A stretch of 16,940 nucleotides of DNA from Candidatus Falkowiibacteriota bacterium (lineage in GTDB: Bacteria > Patescibacteriota > Patescibacteriia > Patescibacteriales > UBA12465), in contig CAIMEI010000013.1 of assembly GCA_903839955.1 (NCBI GenBank), positions 1-16,940 on the forward strand, read 5' to 3'. The position numbers and the translations under genes are program-made. Shown here in pieces: positions 13,721 through 16,940 of the stretch (positions are counted from its first letter, which is position 1; the number at the start of each line of letters is the position of its first letter). The notes under the pieces are model-generated. The model was not told the origin of the DNA. It worked only from the letters and a program-made list of their open reading frames with translations, and did not search any database.

Positions 13721-16700
13721 ATGAGAAAGTTAGTAATTTTATTTTTCTTCATTTTCATTTTAGCTTTTAGTTATGCTCAGAACGGGCAGAAGATTATTTT
13801 CAGCGGTTATCCGGGCCATGTATTCAACAATTCAATGGCCTGCTATTTCACCGCAGTTGCCGATTTTAATGGTGACAAAAAAGCCGATTTAATTGTCGGT
13901 TCAGGCTATTCTCCTAACGGTGGTTCGCAGTTTGATCAGGTGGCCATTTTTTTTATGGGACCAAGCTCTTTGAGCCTTACTCCTAAAACCACTCTGAATT
14001 TCCCGTTTGGTTGCGACTTGATTGGGATGGAGGCCCTGCAGACTGGGGACACAGTTTCCAGCATCCAAGTACTTTACGGGGACACCTTGGCGACCTTCAG
14101 AAACGATTCGGTCGGTTTAAAATTTTCTTTTTTTCCAAGATTTATTGGCCATCAGCCGACAATTTTAAGAAAAGGAAAAATTTTCAATCAGTACGCCGGC
14201 GATGAGTCCTTGATTGTTGATTCAGCGAGGACTAGCGTGGAAATTCTTCACTTCAACGGTTCTGGCTATGACAGCTTGCAGACAATATATGTCGGCAAGC
14301 CCATCTATTGCTTGGAATTTGGTGATTTTAATGCGGACGGCCTGAACGACTTAGTCGTTATTTGTGCAGAATCAGACACCGCGCACACCAAGGCCAGAGT
14401 TTATTGCCAGAGCGCCTCGGGGATGTATTTTTGGAAAGAAGCAACTTTGGGAAAAAGAAAACCTTATTCGGCTCGCGTGGCTGACTTATTCCTGGATGGT
14501 TATCCGGACATTGTTATTAGCTCAGCTTACGACTCCATTCCCGGGATTAGCATTGCTAATTTCGTTGACACTAATTTCGTGCCGATTTTTTCTTCGTTCA
14601 ATAACAATGCCTATGAAGATTTTACGATCGCCGACTTCAATCGCGATGGCTACCCAGATATGGTTGCCCTTTCGCAAACCAACGCCACTATTTCAGTTTT
14701 TCACAATAATCAGAATGGGCAGATTGTTTACGACACCATCTTTTTCAGCTATTCCGGCATGGAGCCGTCCAAGTATCATGCCACCTCGGCGCTTGATTAT
14801 AGCGGCGATGGCCGTCTGGATTTTGTTTTTGCTAATGTGGTGACAGCCTTGATTATGAATCAAAACCTTACTAATTTTCTACCGGACTTCAAGGTAAAAG
14901 CTGCCATATCAGTGCCGATTTCCAGTAGTCTTTCCACCGTTTCTGTTGCTGCCAAGATTTTTAATGTCGGCGACACAATCGGTCCGAAACCGAACGTTCT
15001 TTGTCGATTAAGCATTAAAGACTCAACGGGGCAGGTGATTTACAGTACCGCCAAGCAAAGTTTCTTATCTGGAGCAATGGCTCCGGGCGATTCATTGGCG
15101 GTCAACGTCAGCTTTGATAGTTTGTATATCCCGCTTGGTGCCAAAATCTTAGTAAAGGTCCAACTGGACTCCCTTAATTTGATTAGTGAACTGCGAAAAA
15201 GCAATAATATTTTTTTCGATTCCACAATCACCACCACCCCCGACTTTGTTGCCAGTGCTACCATGGCCAGCCCTATCGCTGGCTACTTCGTGTCACTGCC
15301 CGTTGTCGCCAAGATATTTAATATCGGCAGCGCGTCTGGGTTAAAGCCAAATGTCAGCGCCAATATTACGGTTCATGATTCTTTGGGAAATTTTAGTTTT
15401 GCCAGATACAAAACAATCATTCTCTCCGGGAACCTGAACGCTGGCGATTCCTTGACGGTGCCAATTGTGATGGATAGTTTGAATATTCCGGCTAAAGGGA
15501 AGGTGTTTCTGACTCTCCTGCTGGATTCTTTGAACTCGATTATTGAGTCAAGAAAGGATAATAATTCTTTTTCGGATTCTATTATCTCTATTGCCCCCGA
15601 CTTCACGGTGAAGTCGACGATGATTGCGCCAGTGGCTTCGCATCTCGGCTCACTTTCTGTTTCGGCCAAAATTTTCAATATTGGCACGGCAGCGGGAATA
15701 AAGCCGACGATAAACGCTCAGGTGACGGTCGAAGATTCCCTGGGAAATGTTGCGGCTATGCGATATAAGATGTTAACTCTCTCTGGAACCATGAATGCCG
15801 GTGATTCTTTAGCGGTCCCAATCACAATGGACAGTCTAGGCATTCCAGCCAAGGGCAAGTTATTCCTTAATTTATATCTGGATTCTGCCAACGCGATTGT
15901 GGAACTGAGAAAGGACAATAATTTTTTCAGCGACTCGATTTTTGTCACGACCATCGACCTTTGTTTTGGCCAAGTCACTATTCCGCCAATTTATTTGGGG
16001 GACATGACTAATCAAAATATTAAGGCCTGGGTGAAAAATATCGGTACAGGAGCAGCTCCTGGCGGGGTTAGACTGGACGGTACTTATGCGGTTAATCAGG
16101 AGGGAACAGTAATAAGTAATATTTTTTATTATTTATTGCCGAATTTGGCTCCTGGAGATTCCAGTTTGTTAAGTATTCCACTAAGTCTCAGTGTTTATTC
16201 TGGGTATCCTTCCGGAGCGATTGCGATGGTATTGGATTCAGCAAATAAAATAGTGGAAGTCACCAAAAGCAATAATTCCTTCTCAATCTCTGGCTTGGCT
16301 ATTCCGGGGCCCGATTTAATGGTTTCTCAAATCACTCTATCGCCTTTAACTAGCGGACAAAACAGCAATTATTCCATCAAAATAGGTAATATTGGCAATC
16401 GATTTTCGAAAAACAATAATCTGAAAATTGATTTCAAGATTCAGAAGATTGCTCCTAATGGCGATAGCACGCTCTTGAAGGAGCATATTATCGGACCATT
16501 TAACGATAGTTTGGGCGTCGGCGATTACATTGTTTATTCCGACACCTCTGGCGTTCTAAATCTCGTTGGAGTTAACACGCTGAAAATCAGCGCCCTAATC
16601 TCCATGGGTATGGATCAGAGTTCAGACAATAATTACCTAGAGCAGTTGCTTGCCGGACTAGGAATAATTGATTTGACGCCGTTGACTGTTGCCATCTACC

Positions 16701-16906
16701 CCAATCCAGCCAGCAATTTATTGTTTCTGGATTTACCACCCGAAAAGTGTCAAATTGAAATCTACACGGTGAGCGGGGAATTAGTTTTATCCCAGCAAGC
16801 CTTTGGTCATCAGCAAATAGACATTGGTCACTTAACCGCTGGTTTGTACTTTGCAAAGATATTTACTTCTTCTCAGGTTTCCACGGTGAAATTTGTTAAG
16901 AAGTAA
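13721..16906 (+). CDS. Secreted FG-GAP / CARDB repeat protein with T9SS type A-like sorting domain
   Basis: 1061 residues. A short signal peptide (MRKLVILFFFIFILAFSYAQ) is followed by FG-GAP/VCBS-like blades with calcium-loop motifs: DFNGDKKADL, DFNADGLNDL, DLFLDGYPDI, DFNRDGYPDM and DYSGDGRLDF. These suggest a beta-propeller over residues 30-385. Five CARDB-like beta-sandwich units follow from residue 388, each exactly 119 residues and opening with P/I-D-F/L. The last 79 residues (983-1061) contain YPNPASN, IYTVSGELV, IDIGHLTAGLYFAKI and a final KFVKK, the pattern of the Bacteroidota T9SS type A C-terminal sorting domain. In Bacteroidota such proteins are exported across the outer membrane and the domain is then removed. 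If the host is a single-membrane CPR cell, that route should not exist, so the domain may be inherited by transfer. The gene seems slightly more AT-rich than its neighbours and has its own promoter. It may be an adhesin; no enzyme motif is seen. Confidence 0.9.
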   Translation: MRKLVILFFFIFILAFSYAQNGQKIIFSGYPGHVFNNSMACYFTAVADFNGDKKADLIVGSGYSPNGGSQFDQVAIFFMGPSSLSLTPKTTLNFPFGCDLIGMEALQTGDTVSSIQVLYGDTLATFRNDSVGLKFSFFPRFIGHQPTILRKGKIFNQYAGDESLIVDSARTSVEILHFNGSGYDSLQTIYVGKPIYCLEFGDFNADGLNDLVVICAESDTAHTKARVYCQSASGMYFWKEATLGKRKPYSARVADLFLDGYPDIVISSAYDSIPGISIANFVDTNFVPIFSSFNNNAYEDFTIADFNRDGYPDMVALSQTNATISVFHNNQNGQIVYDTIFFSYSGMEPSKYHATSALDYSGDGRLDFVFANVVTALIMNQNLTNFLPDFKVKAAISVPISSSLSTVSVAAKIFNVGDTIGPKPNVLCRLSIKDSTGQVIYSTAKQSFLSGAMAPGDSLAVNVSFDSLYIPLGAKILVKVQLDSLNLISELRKSNNIFFDSTITTTPDFVASATMASPIAGYFVSLPVVAKIFNIGSASGLKPNVSANITVHDSLGNFSFARYKTIILSGNLNAGDSLTVPIVMDSLNIPAKGKVFLTLLLDSLNSIIESRKDNNSFSDSIISIAPDFTVKSTMIAPVASHLGSLSVSAKIFNIGTAAGIKPTINAQVTVEDSLGNVAAMRYKMLTLSGTMNAGDSLAVPITMDSLGIPAKGKLFLNLYLDSANAIVELRKDNNFFSDSIFVTTIDLCFGQVTIPPIYLGDMTNQNIKAWVKNIGTGAAPGGVRLDGTYAVNQEGTVISNIFYYLLPNLAPGDSSLLSIPLSLSVYSGYPSGAIAMVLDSANKIVEVTKSNNSFSISGLAIPGPDLMVSQITLSPLTSGQNSNYSIKIGNIGNRFSKNNNLKIDFKIQKIAPNGDSTLLKEHIIGPFNDSLGVGDYIVYSDTSGVLNLVGVNTLKISALISMGMDQSSDNNYLEQLLAGLGIIDLTPLTVAIYPNPASNLLFLDLPPEKCQIEIYTVSGELVLSQQAFGHQQIDIGHLTAGLYFAKIFTSSQVSTVKFVKK
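14882..16666 (+). repeat. Five CARDB-like units, each exactly 357 nt
   Basis: Units begin at 14882, 15239, 15596, 15953 and 16310, and the sorting domain begins at 16667, so every interval is 357 nt. Units 1-3 share LSG-x-x-x-x-GDSL and DNN/SNN motifs and are alike; units 2 and 3 are closest (NAGDSL, IPAKGK, RKDNN). Units 4 and 5 have diverged strongly in sequence but not in length. Confidence 0.9.
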
Positions 16907-16937
16907 ACTTCGGTTTCCATTTTAGTTTTATTTTTTT
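16905..16937 (+). terminator. Possible weak terminator at the window edge
   Basis: AAAC and GTTT (16905-16908, 16913-16916) enclose a TTCG tetraloop overlapping the stop codon, and T-rich sequence follows from about 16920. The stem is only 4 bp, so this is tentative. Confidence 0.3.
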
Positions 16938-16940
16938 ACC

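Noticed and set aside
1..16940. Alternative genetic code with TGA as a sense codon (Gracilibacteria/Absconditabacteria)
   Set aside because: Nine long genes are intact with no internal TGA, and all start-to-stop lengths fit domain boundaries under the standard bacterial code.
1..16940. tRNA, rRNA, riboswitch or insertion sequence
   Set aside because: No intergenic gap exceeds about 140 bases and none shows a cloverleaf, conserved aptamer core, transposase or terminal inverted repeats.

Overview
This window is a block of nine large surface or secreted-protein genes, all on the + strand. There are no housekeeping genes, RNA genes, transposases or CRISPR arrays. The style points to Patescibacteria (Candidate Phyla Radiation), most likely a Parcubacteria-like lineage. 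Supporting signs are fibre proteins built from G-x-I-G-I-G-T-T-x-P repeats with interchangeable C-terminal caps, small membrane-anchored cupredoxin-like proteins, and Cys-rich secreted proteins. Taxonomy is inferred from recalled protein families, not from a marker gene. The standard bacterial code fits: nine long frames are open without internal TGA, and stops are seven TAA and two TAG.

Layout. (a) 1-2193: 3' part of a fibre protein ending in a tail-fibre-type DFAEEF cap. (b) 2258-2863: membrane-anchored cupredoxin-fold protein whose copper ligands look lost. (c) 2950-4893: secreted fibre protein with an 'IDPLYxIDG' cap, preceded by a candidate promoter. (d) 4924-5595: second membrane-anchored cupredoxin, with His/Cys/His kept and Glu at the axial position, followed by a strong hairpin. 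(e) 5653-7110: membrane-anchored extracellular protein, probably beta-propeller-like. (f) 7151-8527: secreted fibre protein with a six-Cys C-terminal domain, preceded by an extended -10. (g) 8546-11794: 1082-residue fibre with a Cys-rich head, two arrays of 17-residue repeats and a Peptidase S74 chaperone with intact Ser-Lys dyad. (h) 11804-13582: secreted protein with about 78 cysteines, then a clear terminator. (i) 13721-16906: separately promoted secreted protein with FG-GAP-like repeats, five CARDB-like units of exactly 119 residues each, and a C-terminus that reads as a Bacteroidota type IX secretion (T9SS) type A sorting domain.

How they may work together (inference). Genes (f)-(g)-(h) are separated by 18 and 9 nt and look like one transcript. 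Genes (c)-(d) are separated by 30 nt and end at a hairpin. The four fibre proteins share a stalk repeat but each carries a different C-terminal cap, as in a combinatorial surface-fibre set. A 144-bp gap-free module shared by two of them suggests recombination between copies. The cupredoxins and Cys-rich proteins suggest redox or disulfide chemistry at the cell surface. The last gene looks like a separate unit, perhaps acquired from Bacteroidota.
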